NCBI GenBank assembly: GCA_949152475.1
Contig: OX424562.1
Span: 41,340,157-41,404,156 of the forward strand
Direction: 5' to 3'
Length of the DNA: 64,000 nt
Source of the DNA: Terebella lapidaria
Lineage: Eukaryota > Annelida > Polychaeta > Terebellida > Terebellidae
Shown: piece after piece, positions 50,301 to 61,995 of the stretch
Layout: the number at the start of each line of letters is the position of its first letter
How positions within the stretch are numbered: the stretch's first letter is position 1
The notes under the pieces: model-generated
The model's input: the letters and a program-made list of their open reading frames with translations, nothing else
Told to the model about the DNA's origin: nothing
The model's database searches: none
Position numbers and translations under genes: made by a program

Positions 50301-52944
50301 CACATGTTATGACCCGTATCTGTGTATCTCCCATGTTATGTCCCATACCTGTGTATTTCCCATGTTATGATCTGTACCTGTGTATCTCCCATGTTATGAC
50401 CTGTACCTGTGTATCTCCCATGTTATGACCTGTACCTGTGTATCTCCCATGTTATGACCCGTACCTGTGTATCTCCCATGTAATAACCTGTACCTGTGTA
50501 TCTCCCATGTTATGACCCGTACCTGTGTATCTCCCATGTTATGACCCATACCTGTGTATCTCCCATGTTATGACCCGTACCTGTGTATCTCCCATGTTAT
50601 GACCTGTACCTGTGTATCTCGCATGTTATGACCTGTACCTGTGTATCTCCCATGTTATGACCCGTACCTGTGTACCTCCCATGTTATGACCTGCACCTGT
50701 GTATCTCCAATGTTATGACCCATACCTGTGTATCTCCCATGTTATGACCTGTACCTGTGTATCTCCCGTATTATGACCCATACCAGTGTATCTCCCATGT
50801 TATGACCCGTACCTGTGTATCTCCCATGTTATGACCTGTACCTGTGTATCTCCAATGTTATGACCCATACCTGTGTATCTCCCATGTTATGACCTGTACC
50901 TGTGTATCTCCCATGTTATGACCCGTACCTGTGTACCTCCCATGTTATGACCTGCACCTGTGTATCTCCAATGTTCTGACCCATACCTGTGTATCTCCCA
51001 TGTTATGACCTGTACCTGTGTATCTCCCGTATTATGACCCATACCTGTGTATCTCCCATGTTATGACCTGTACCTGTGTATCTCCCATGTTATGATCCGT
51101 ACCTGTGTATCTCCCATGTTATGACCCATACCTGTGTATCTCCCATGTTATGACCCGTACCTGTGTAACTCCCATGTTATGACCTGTACCTGTGTATCTC
51201 CCATGTTATGACCTATACCTGTGTATCTCCCATGTTATGACCCATACCTGTGTATCTCCCATGTTATGACGTGTACCTGTGTATCTCCCATGTTATGACC
51301 TATACCTGTGTATCTCCCATGTTATGATCTGTACCTGTGTATCTCCCATGTTATGACCTGTACCTGTGTATCTCCCATGTTATCACCTGTACCTGTGTAT
51401 CTCCAATGTTATGACCTGTACCTGTGTATCTCCCATGTTATGACCTATACCTGTGTATCTCCCATGTTATGACCCATACCTGTGTATCTCCCATGTTATG
51501 ACGTGTACCTGTGTATCTCCCATGTTATGACCTGTACCTGTGTATCTCCCATGTTATGACCCGTACCTGTGTATCTCCCATGTTATGACCCGTACCTGTG
51601 TATCTCCCATGTTATGACCTGTACCTGTGTATCTCCCATGTTATGACCCATACCTGTGTATCTCCCATGTTATGACTTGTACCTGTGTTTCTCCCATGTT
51701 ATGACCTGTACCTGTGTTTCTCCCATATTATGACCCATACCTGTGTATTTCCCATGTTATGATCTGTACCTGTGTATCTCCCATGTTATGACCCGTATCT
51801 GTGTATCTCCCATGTTATGTCCCATACCTGTGTATTTCCCATGTTATGATCTGTACCTGTGTATCTCCCATGTTATGACCTGTACCTGTGTATCTCCCAT
51901 GTTATGACCCGTACCTGTGTATCTCCCATGTTATGACCCGTACCTGTGTATCTCCCATGTAATAACCTGTACCTGTGTATCTCCCATGTTATGACCCGTA
52001 CCTGTGTATCTCCCATGTTATGACCCATACCTGTGTATCTCCCATGTTATGACCCGTACCTGTGTATCTCCCATGTGATGACCTCTACCTGTGTATCTCC
52101 CATGTTATGACCTGTACCTATGTAGCTCCCATGTTATGACCCGTACCTGTGTATCTCCCATGTTATGACCTGTACCTGTGTATCTCCCATGTTATGACCT
52201 GTACCTGTGTATCTTCCATGTTATGACCTGTACCTGTGTATCTCCCATGTTATGACCTGCACCTGTGTATCTCCAATGTTATGACCCATACCTGTGTATC
52301 TCCCATGTTATGACCCGTACCTGTGTATCTCCCATGTTATGACCCATACCTGTGTATCTCCCATGTTATGACCCGTACCTGTGTATCTCCCATGTTATGA
52401 CCCGTACCTGTGTATCTCCCATGTTATGACCCGTACCTGTGTATCTCCCATGTTATGACCTGTACCTGTGTATCTCCCATGTTATGACCTGTACATGTGT
52501 ATCTCCCATGTTATGCTCTGTACCTGTGTATCTCCCATAATATGACCTGTACCTGTGTATCTCACATGTTATGACCCGTACCTGTGTATCTCTCATGTTA
52601 TGACCTGTACCTGTGTATCTCCCATGTTATGACCTGTACCTGTGTATCTCCAATGTTATGACCTGTACCTGTGTATCTCCAATGTTATGACCTGTACCTG
52701 TGTATCTCTCATGTTATGACCCATACCTGTGTATCTCCCATGTTATGACCTGTACCTGTGTATCTCCCATGTTATGACCCGTACCTGTGTATCTCCCATG
52801 TTATGACCTGTACCTGTGTATCTCCCATGTTATGACCCGTACCTGTGTATCTCCCATGTTATGACCCGTACCTGTGTATCTCCCATCTTTTGACCCATAC
52901 CTGTGTATCTCCCATGTTATGACCTGTACCTGTGTATCTCCCAT
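44331..52944. repeat. 29-bp minisatellite, ~297 copies, 8.6 kb
   Basis: The unit is TGTTATGACCTGTACCTG followed by TGTATCTCCCA. Variation is concentrated at a few positions (GACCTG, GACCCG, GACCCA; CTCCCA, CTCCAA, CTCACA), and multi-unit patterns recur, for example the run GTGTACCTCCCATG, CTGCACCTG, CTCCAATG near 46410, 47340, 47630, 49225, 50665 and 50930. This indicates higher-order repeats spread by unequal exchange. Because 29 is not a multiple of three and the units carry stops, no long frame exists on either strand. No gene lies in the array. Confidence 0.98.
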
Positions 52945-53149
52945 AGAATATCTCCTCGGCTATTGCCACTGCCTACCCCTACGCTATTATTATTTTGAAT
53001 GTATGTAGTTTGTCCTTTTTTTCTTTCCTCTCAAACTATCTCATCTCCCTGCCTCCCCCACCACTCTCGTCCGATGTGTCACCTAGGTCCTTCCTACTAA
53101 GGAGTCAGTGCCTCTGTCCCTGTGGCATTCTAATCTGCTGTGTCCGAGA
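52945..53149. other. Unassigned sequence after minisatellite
   Basis: Pyrimidine-rich sequence with no recognised gene. It leads into short ~67-bp repeats. Confidence 0.4.
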
Positions 53150-53345
53150 GACACTACTGAACCGCCTGTGTCACCAAGACCCGAATCATTACGAAATTAT
53201 TACACTTGATTACCTACGACCCTTTGATCTTTTGTGTCACCCAGACACCTTATCATTACGAAGTTACTAGACTAGTGTCCCAATAACACTTTAATCTCAT
53301 TCGTCACCCAGACACCTTGTCAGTATGAAACTAGACATTGAAGCC
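53150..53345. repeat. ~67-bp tandem repeat, left block
   Basis: Nearly three imperfect units of the form TGTGTCACCCAGACACCTT, TCATTACGAAGTTA, CTAGTGTCCC, CACTTTAATCTC. The same unit occurs again at 61829-61995 beyond the LINE and the 78-bp array. Confidence 0.65.
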
Positions 53346-54627
53346 TACATGCTTAGCATCTTCAAGTTGTTCTTATCATTTCAAACGGTCATACTGGACT
53401 GAGAAAAAGGATACATAGGCAATTGAATATGGATAAGAGTGAGAGCTCATCAGACAGTTTCTTAACATAACTGCTTTCTATCATCTTGGCATTTTGGCCC
53501 TCCAGACATTTGCCACCCAAAAAGAATGGACAATTACCCTACCAATATTACTCAGAGTATACTTAATCAGGGAGTTCCGTAATATTCTTCAGGTGTTCTT
53601 TTCTGATGTAAAATAATACGTAAACAGTAAAGTAAATCAGTGCAACGGGGATAAAAAAAACTATTTTCAGTGTTGTCAATAATGTCCTTCATAAACAATC
53701 TAATGTTCTCCCGTCTTCTTTCGACTCGGACTCGGGTTTAGTAAAGGCCTTTAGTGATTACTTCATCACAAGAATTGACACCATCAGGGAAAATCTCGAC
53801 TCGGCAGTAACAGATGACATGAGCAATTCTGATTCCGAGTACTGTAGTTCATAAATGGATAATATCAGACCCTTTTCAGAATCTGAAATCATCAAACTAG
53901 TAAATCGTTCATCCAATGCTTTCTGCGGCCTGGACCCATTGCCAACCTGGCTTCTCAAGAAGTGTATGAATGTTGTAGCGACCCCACTCACGAAAATCGT
54001 CAACCTATCCATATTGTCTGGTGTTGTTCCTTCTGCTATGAAAATGTCACACATCAAGCCTTGATAAAAAAGCATAATCTTGACAGTAACAGTTTGGCTG
54101 AATATAGACCGGTGTCTAACCTTACATTTACATCAAAGTTGGATGAGCGTGCTGTTGCCTGTAGAGTAAACTCGTACCTCTTGTCGAATGACCTACAGGA
54201 ACCCTGCAGTCTGCATATAAGACAATGCACAGTACTGAGACTGCATTGCTTCGTGTCCAGAATGATATTCAGAGGGCATGTGATGGCCGAAATGCAGTCG
54301 TTCTCGTTCTGCTCGACCTGTCAGCTGCCTTCGATACAGTAGACCATACTATTCTCATCGATCGTCTCGAGTCCCTCTTTGGACTACATGGAGTGGTATT
54401 AGAGTGGTTCAAGTCATATATATCTGATCGATCTCAGTGTGTCTGTATCAAGTATCAAGTATCACTTCAGATTTGCATATTCTCCAATGTAGTGTCCCTC
54501 AGGGGTCTGTGTTAGGCCCGTTGTTGTTTCTAATGTACACAAAGCCACTCGGATCAATTGCAAAAAAAAACCATGGAGTTCACATACAAATGTATGCAGA
54601 TGACACTCAGTTGTACGCTAGTTTTAA

Positions 54628-57600
54628 GATGGTGAAACCCTGCCGATTGTTGGCAGTAAATTTCACGACTTTAGTACCGCATACAAAATATGAGCATTTG
54701 TCACAAAACTTCTGGTAGTCCGAAGTGACTTTTTGCAGTTGGAGTGAATAGAGGAGTCATTTTCTTGTTTTAGAAAAATACAATCTTCGACCTGAAACGT
54801 CTGGATCATTCCGGATCATAACGATAAAGTTGGTACATCCGTTCTCAATATCAACCACGTAATCTTTAGAATACATCGACTTTTTACATAGTGGAGCAGT
54901 CAGTGTCTATGAGCCGAGAATTACTTTTTGAATTTACCGCCTACATTTGTCACAAAATGCCCGACTGTCTTTGACACATTTACGAAATGCGCCATTTTCA
55001 AAATATCACGTGGATTTGGACAACACACAGACTTGAAATATCATCTATTATTTTGATGATTTTCAAAGAATAGCTGACTTACTTGGGATTGGTACATCGT
55101 AGACTCCATAACGAGCTATCCACAGCCATGTGACATTGCGTTTTCCCCCGTAAAATTGAGTCTGAACATCGGCTACTTTCAACGTCAGGTGCCACGAAAT
55201 CGTGTTTACATATTTCCCAGGTCAAAGTTTAATGTATCCTTACGCGAGACTTATCTTTGGTCATGTCGATTGTGGTAATCTGTCTAATCCATTGATCACA
55301 CCAAATAATCCACTTTCTGGATACTGAACGGGACTACGGCAGGAAATGTTCACAGTACGACACATTTACATGTGTTTTGTAATATCAATTGGTAGCGGTC
55401 ATCCTCGGAATATTTCCTTCGGTTGTGAAGACCATATTTTGCGACTATGAGATTCGGTAGCTTCGTCTCCAAATGTTTTCCCGCGAGGCACCAACACTCC
55501 CATGTGTTATGCATGTATATCGGCATATGACGGAGGTAATCCCAGAATTATGTACATAATCGAAGACATATTAGTTCATAGACAAAGAATTGTTGTAGAT
55601 CGGGGAATGACAAACACTGAAACCATGTTTCCAGACGATAACTGACATATCGCTCACCACGTGAGTTTGTATTCGCTCCGGTGAGAAAGCCGTTGAAATC
55701 CGTGAACGGAGTTTTGAGTTCAATGTGAAGAGCAATACTCACTAGCTGCTCAAGTCCAGTCTCGGTCAGTGATCGCATGCAACCACACGGAAAATCGTCG
55801 AGCACATGTCCTGGGGCGGATTATTAACCCTCTTTCGACCCTTCTTGCACATTGGGAGTTTATTTTCACAAATAGGTAATATAATATTATATTTGTTCAG
55901 GTACGTACACGTAATTTAAGCATTCTGTATATTGGAGCCCCGTCTCTATCAACACTGATCAAGTATCTATGAGTACCTATTCCATAAGTTCGTGGTGAAA
56001 TACATTTCGATAACAAAATGAAACTGTATGTAGATGTATATCTATATGTATGTCAAGAAATTTAAATCAGGTGCCCTGATTGGCACAAGTATATAAGGTT
56101 ATTATCAATAAGCAGCTATATGATAATTCATATCACCAACATATATATATTTCTTCTCTAAATCAAGAAGTTTACTTGATTGTAATATTCCAATGATCAA
56201 TTCAAGGCAATGTGATTGGTATCAGCAACAGAATAGAGTGCCATGTGACAAATCCATCATCTCATATTTTTCTGACTCCAGATGACTCCAGATGTTGCTG
56301 ACAACTCCACACCACTTTCCTGACAGCTCAGCCAGAAGACAACACAACCAGAAGCTCCATAAATCCTGGTTCAAGTCTCAATCAGAAGACAGGCAATAGC
56401 AGCTCCACACCACTTGACTGATCCCCCAATGACAGGCACCCAGGAGAAATCATTCAGTTGGCCAACAATATGGATGTCAAAGCATAACAACAACTTGTGT
56501 TTTGAAGTTTGCACCAATATATACATGTATATTAAAACAATATATATATAAATTCAAATTAAGTGCATGTTGGATCTGTAATTCTGAAACACCTGTAGAG
56601 AATTGCACACCACCATTTTGGGTATTGTAATGTCACTATTAGGCAATTGGGTATCTTATACAACAGCAATTTGGGGATTCAATGGCCAATTAATAATATT
56701 TTCATATTTTATATTTTAATGGATAAAGTGGCCAACACATTGTATGTATCAAAAATTTGTTATTGATACACATGTGTAGGTCAGAAATACATTATGAAGA
56801 TTTGAATGGCAGTGTATCAAGTGGCCATGTGCAATATTGTTTGCCAATTATGATAAACTCATAATCTTTTTGATTGGTATTATATTTGATTTATTTTGTT
56901 CTTGTTTACCTTCCATGTACAAACTTTGTAAGACAAACATATGGATAAGGAGTATACTACCAAATACACTATTTATTCATGACATTTCTTGTCTGGTATG
57001 TTTGATATCATACCTGTGATCCATGTATGTCAAAAGATGAATTGTACTAATAAAATGCTACCACTGTGTGAATTTCACATCAATTATGTTGACACAACCC
57101 ATGTGCAATAATGATACTTTAATGTCACATGTAATCATGATGACAATGAATCGAAAGCCTGGTGATATCTACATTTACATATTATTGGGATCAGGATGTA
57201 TCCTGTATCTAGCTTGGGGTTTGTGTTCTTTGTATGCATAGACCGAGCATTATGCACAATAGGGTCAGTGAAGACATACATGTACTGTTAGTTATTCGAT
57301 GAACACAGAGTGTTATGAATTATGCCAAATGCAAGAAGATGTTACTTCCCCAGAAGTTTTAAACTTATAACTGTCACTTTGGAAATACGGGTTATTATTT
57401 GCATTGATCAGGTGAATAGAGTAGTGTCATGGCCCAATGCACACAGAAGCCCTAGCATGTAGCAGTCTACATGTAAAGGCCAGTGTGAATTGTGCACAGT
57501 GGAGCATATGATATTGAAGTCTCCCTCTCACTGTGGCAGTGTCTTGAAGGGTTAAAAAATAGTGCCTGTGCTGGCCACTTGGGAAAATATTTTAGTTGTC

Positions 57601-57948
57601 CATAAATGTCTGAACTTCAAAAATCATTTGTGATGCAATGGATTTGAATTTCAAAAAAATATTTCTCGGCTCATAAACTAGCATATGTAGTAATGCTCAG
57701 AAAAATACTAGGAACATTCGTAATCGACTTTTTCCACAAGAACGGATGTCCCGAAATGTTGGTAGTCAATTTCACCAATTTTAACATAAGATGCATAATA
57801 ACTGCGCGTAAAATGCTTTAAATTAGTTATTAACATGATAATATAACATTTATGTGAAATATGTGTTCATTTCTTCAAGAAAAAACATTTTCAAAAATAT
57901 TCAGTGCGCATCACTGACTAAAATATGGCGAGGGTAACAACCCCTTAA
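54628..57948. mobile_element. TTAA-flanked 3.3-kb insertion with long imperfect TIRs
   Basis: Removing 54628-57948 restores the LINE frame (SFK then VDSNDGKAS) with one TTAA left; TTAA stands at 54624-54627 and 57945-57948. The ends are imperfect inverted repeats: 12 of the first 20 bases agree (G..G.TG..ACCCT). Inverted matches also occur about 200 bases in (ACATCCGTTCT, 54835 and 57749) and about 275 bases in (TATGAGCCGAGAA, 54908 and 57675). TTAA duplication is typical of the piggyBac superfamily. The only frame of note, minus strand 55805-55548 (85 codons, ETWFQCLSFPDLQQFFVYEL), is not a recognised transposase part. Probably a non-autonomous or decayed TTAA element. Confidence 0.7.
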
Positions 57949-58529
57949 GGTGGACAGCAATGATGGTAAGGCTTCCACACTCCATAAGATTGAAGCCTGC
58001 ATCCACGATATCCAACATTGATGTCTTTTAATAAACTGAAATTGAATGGTTCCAATACAGATGTTGTGACCATCACATCACCGTTCTACATTAAGTATGG
58101 CGTGGATATATCTGTTACAGTTGGAGGCGCACATACCGTGTCTCATGAAAATGCGAAAAATCTGGGCGTGTTGTTTGACCGGCATTTAGATATGAATGCC
58201 CATGTTTCTGAAGTCTGTCGTTCCTCATATTTCCATCTTCGGAATATAAGGCACCTCAAACAGTTTCTTAGCTACGATGCCCTACTCTCTGTCACACACG
58301 TATTCGTAACATCTCGTATTGACCACTGTAACTCTCTGTTGTACGGTCTTTCTGAGTATAACATCTCACGCCTTCAAAATATCCAAAACGCTGCTGCTCG
58401 AATTGGGACTGGTTCTTCCAAGTATGATCAAATTACTCCTGTATTAAAATCTTTGCACTGGCTCCCAGTAAAATACCGTATCACATACAAACTACTTCTC
58501 TTTGTTTATAAGGCGATCAATGGACTAGC

Positions 58530-58828
58530 CTTTTGGCTTGTGATTAGGTACTTATGTACTTGTCATATATCTATTCCATGGGGGGTTTGTTTCGGATTTC
58601 TAGATTATTTTCTTAAGTTGTTGGGCAGTTGTATACTAATTCCATCAGGTGTACAGTAGAAACAACTACGTTAACCACACTGTCTGCCCCTGATGACGCC
58701 AGTGTGTTTTTGATATAGTATTTGGTCGGGCTTTGTTTCTATTGCAAAATGTTGTATTTTACGTTTGTTATTGGAATCATCAAAATTTGGCTGTATTGGT
58801 GGTAATAGATTGATACTAACATCCCGAC
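58530..58828. other. ~300-bp insertion or replacement in the LINE
   Basis: The LINE reading AINGLA stops at 58529 and resumes with YIRELLQIKDAPRSLRS at 58829. The sequence between has no LINE similarity. I found no clean target duplication or inverted ends, so its nature is open. Confidence 0.5.
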
Positions 58829-59340
58829 TACATAAGGGAGCTGTTACAAATTAAAGATGCTCCACGCTCATTACGATCAAATAGCACCATCAACCTGGTA
58901 GTTCCAAAGTCAAAACTCAAATCCTGCGGGGACATCACTTTTAGTATTGCTGGTCCAATACTCTGGAATCGTCTCCCACATCATGTTAAGGCAGCTGGTA
59001 CTTTCAATGCTTTTAAAACTGAACTGAACACTCACTTGTTTAGGTTGGCTTTCCAGTCCTAAAAGGTCCATTCTTAGTCCAGTTATTTTGATTGTTATCT
59101 AGTCAATTTATGTTTGTAATCTAGTCATCTATTTCAATTCCAGTCTCCAGTCATTCTAGTGTTTTTAACTTCTCATATATATTTTTCCATACATATTTAC
59201 CCATATACACATTTAATGGTTTTAGTACGTATCTTTTTTTTCTACATTTATATTTTTCAACCACGTTTTATGTACAGTGCTTTAGAATGGTTTTACCAGT
59301 TAAAGCGCTATATTAAGTTCACATTATTATTATTATTATA

Positions 59341-59641
59341 GGCAAAGCCAAACTTTTCACAGATATTTAAAACAACGATGATTTGGTCATAGCATGTGAA
59401 ATTGAATAGTTGAATAACAAAACATTCAAACAATACATGTATGTACAATATAAATGTACACACATTATGAACAGGGCAAATCATTCCCCATGCATGTTGT
59501 GTCATGTATGTTGGCTTATTACATATAACCAACTACTGTGTTCTGTGGGATGGAACTTCATTGTTTTACCCATGCACATGTACACACTAGTAAACCAGGG
59601 TTTGGAGTGTGGGGGCGGGGGGGGGTGTACATGGATATAAA
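59341..59641. other. Spacer between LINE tail and 78-bp array
   Basis: AT-rich sequence with ACATGT-type motifs and a G-run (GGGGGCGGGGGGGGG near 59612). No gene was seen. Confidence 0.4.
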
Positions 59642-61290
59642 CCTAGTGTCATGCTAGACAAGCTGGCTGTATCGCTTGTCAGGCATGACTGAGCAGGGCT
59701 CTCTTATTCCATGTTCACTGCACTGGCTGAGAGGGCGGAGCCTAGTCTCATGCTTGACAGGCTGGCTTTATTGGCTTATCAGCTATCACTGGTCACTGCA
59801 GTGGCTGAAAGGGCGGAGTCTAGCCTCATGCTGGACAGGCTGGCTTAGTGGCTTATCAGTTATCACTGGTCACTGCACTGGCTGAGAGGGCAGAGCCTAG
59901 TCTCATGCTGGACAGGCTGGCTTTAGTGGCTTATCAGTTATCACTGGTCACTGCACTGGCTGAGAGGGCAGAGCCTAGTCTCATGCTGGACAGGCTGGCT
60001 TTAGTGGGTTATCAGCTATCACTGGTCACTGCAGTGGCTGAAAGGGCGGAGTCTAGCCTCATGCTGGACAGGCTGGCTTTAGTGGCTTATCAGTTATCAC
60101 TGGTCCGTGCACTGGCTGAGAGGGCCGAGTCTAGCCTCATGCTGGACAGGCTGGCTTTAGTGGCTTATCAGTTATCACTGGTCACTGCACTGTCTGAGAG
60201 GGCAGAGTCTAGCCTCATGCTGGACAGGCTGGCTTTAGTGGCTTATCAGTTATCACTGGTCACTGCACTAGCGGAGTCTAGCCTCATGCTGGTCAGGCTG
60301 GCTTTAGTGGCGTATCAGTTATCACTGGTCACTGCAGTGGCTGAAAGGGCGGAGTCTAGCCTCATGCTGGACAGGCTGGCTTTAGTGGCTTATCAGTTAT
60401 CACTGGTCACTGCACTGGCTGAGAGGGCGGAGTCTAGCCTCATCCTGGACAGGCTGGCTTTAGTGGCTTATCAGTTATCACTGGTCAATGCACTGGCTGA
60501 GAGGGCTGAATGTAGCCTCATGCTGGACAGGCTGGCTTTAGTGGCTCATCAGTTATCACTGGTCACTGCACTGGCTGAGAGGGCAGAGTCTAGCCTCATG
60601 CTGGACAGGCTGGCTTTAGTGGCTTATCAGTTATCACTGGTCACTGCACTGGCTGAGAGGGCGGAGTCTAGCCTCATCCTGGACAGGCTGGCTTTAGTGG
60701 CTTATCAGTTATCACTGGTCAATGCACTGGCTGAGAGGGCTGAATGTAGCCTCATGCTGGACAGGCTGGCTTTAGTGACGTATCAGTTATCACTGGTCAC
60801 TGCACTGGCTGAGAGGGCAGAGCCTAGTCTCATGCTGGACAGGCTGGCTTTAGTGGCTTATCAGTTATCACTGGTCACTGCACTGGCTGAGAGGGCAGAG
60901 CCTAGTCTCATGCTGGACAGGCTGGTTTTAGTGGCTTATCAGCTATCACTGGTCACTGCACTGGCTGAGAGGGCAGAGCCTAGTCTCATGCTGGACAGGC
61001 TGGCTTTAGTGGCTTATCAGTTATCACTGGTCACTGCACTGGCTGAGAGGGCAGAGCCTAGTCTCATGCTGGACAGGCTGGCTTTAGTGGCTTATCAGCT
61101 ATCACTGGTCACTGCACTGGCTGAGAGGGCAGAGCCTAGTCTCATGCTGGACAGGCTGGCTTTAGTGGCTTATCCGTTATCACTGGTCACTGCACTGGCT
61201 GATAGGGCAGAGCCTAGTCTCATGCTGGACAGGCTGGTTTTAGTGGCTTATCAGCTATCACTGGTGACTGCAGGGGCTGAGAGGCTTGTT
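59642..61290. repeat. 78-bp minisatellite, ~21 copies, with open frame
   Basis: The unit runs CTGGTCACTGCACTGGCTGA, GAGGGCAGAGCCTAGTCTCA, TGCTGGACAGGCTGGCTTTA, GTGGCTTATCAGTTATCA. Since 78 is 26 codons, the plus strand stays open from about 59848 to 61335 (495 codons) and would read LVTALAERAEPSLMLDRLAL then VAYQLS in each unit. One unit is 9 bases shorter, which also keeps the frame. The first units (59642-59847) are out of frame, and no ATG opens the frame. I regard it as a minisatellite whose open frame is a by-product of its period, unless transcripts show otherwise. Confidence 0.93.
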
Positions 61291-61339
61291 AATTATGACA
61301 TTGACAGAAGTCGCCCTGTTTTTTTTCCAAAATAGCCGC

Positions 61340-61826
61340 TGGTGGCCATCTTGAATCCCGCATCTCTATGAAACACAATAGGGGCTGTAGAAAAGTATTT
61401 CGGAGGAGCTCTGAAAGTTTGGGGCAGATTGGTCCAGGCGTTCAAAAGATGAATCAGCAAAAACTCTTTCGAGCTCTAGGTTGAAGGTCGTTTGACAGAC
61501 CGTTTCGATCCCAAAATCAATAGGGTTCTTCCCTTATCGTATATGAACCTATATGCAAAGATTAGCAACCATTGCATGAATACTTTTCGAGGTATCGTCC
61601 GAAAACCAAGTCTCAAAATCGACCTAGATTTAATCCTCACGGATCTCACGAACCGTGAATCTGGCTAAAAAAGAATAAGGTTCTTCCACATATCATTTCT
61701 GATCAGTGGTAAAAATTTGGCAAGTATACATCGAGACAAACTGAAGTTATCGTCCTTCAACCAAACGGCGGAAGAAAAAAAACAGACAGAAAGATAAGGC
61801 CTCCCGATTTTCAATTGGGATGCCTA
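61340..61826. mobile_element. Dispersed repeat ending in a hairpin
   Basis: The right end carries the imperfect hairpin GCCTCCCGATTTTCAATTGG plus GATGC (61799-61823; 9 of 11 stem pairs), preceded by an A-rich stretch with ACAGACAGAAAGATAAGG. Such GCCTCCCGATT...AATTGGGAGGC ends are, as I recall, common to short dispersed elements in marine invertebrate genomes. The left limit is uncertain and no protein is encoded. Confidence 0.45.
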
Positions 61827-61828
61827 AT

Positions 61829-61995
61829 TATTACACTAGTGTCCCTACGACAATTTGATCTCCTGTGTCACCTAGACACCTTCTCAGTACAAAATTATCA
61901 CACCAGTGACCCCACGTCACTTCGATCTCATGTGTCACCACGACGCCTCCTGAGTACACAGTTATTGCCTTCATGTCCCCAAGATAATAAGATCA
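61829..61995. repeat. ~67-bp tandem repeat, right block
   Basis: About two and a half units matching the block at 53150-53345: ACTAGTGTCCCTACGAC, TTTGATCTCCTGTGTCACC, TAGACACCTTCTCAGTAC. The same orientation as the left block. Confidence 0.65.

Larger units (their letters stand above)
53650..59340 (+). mobile_element. CR1/L2-like LINE, decayed and interrupted
   Basis: Reverse-transcriptase blocks run in order: IRPFSESEIIKLVNRSS and FCGLDPLPTWLLKKC (53860-53970), YRPVSNLTFTSKLDERAV (about 54100), [14 protein letters not shown] and [16 protein letters not shown] (54225-54360), [16 protein letters not shown] (about 54490-54540), QMYADDTQLYASFK (to 54628). After a 3.3-kb insertion it resumes at 57949 with VDSNDGKAS, ARNLGV-type KNLGVLFDRHLDMNAHV, FVTSRIDHCNSLLYGL and LHWLPVKYRITYKLLLFVYK (to 58529), and again at 58829-59062 (LRSNSTINLVVPKSKL, LWNRLPHHVKAAGTFNAF). 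It ends in (ATT)n at 59322-59340. Frameshifts occur near 54205, 54455 (a 7-bp CAAGTAT duplication) and 58018. The endonuclease part is not visible, so the 5' end is truncated. Inactive. Confidence 0.88.

Noticed and set aside
44331-52944. CRISPR-like array (29-bp repeat length)
   Set aside because: Units follow each other without spacers, the context is an animal genome and no cas-like genes are present; it is a minisatellite.
44331-52944. DR0 nuclear-receptor sites in the 29-bp unit (minus strand AGGTACAGGTCA)
   Set aside because: One half-site is off consensus, and the bases TGACCT/TGACCC vary freely among units, so there is no sign of preservation.
54628-57948. Polinton or other capsid-bearing element
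   Set aside because: It is too short, has a 4-bp TTAA duplication, and shows no polymerase, integrase or capsid similarity.
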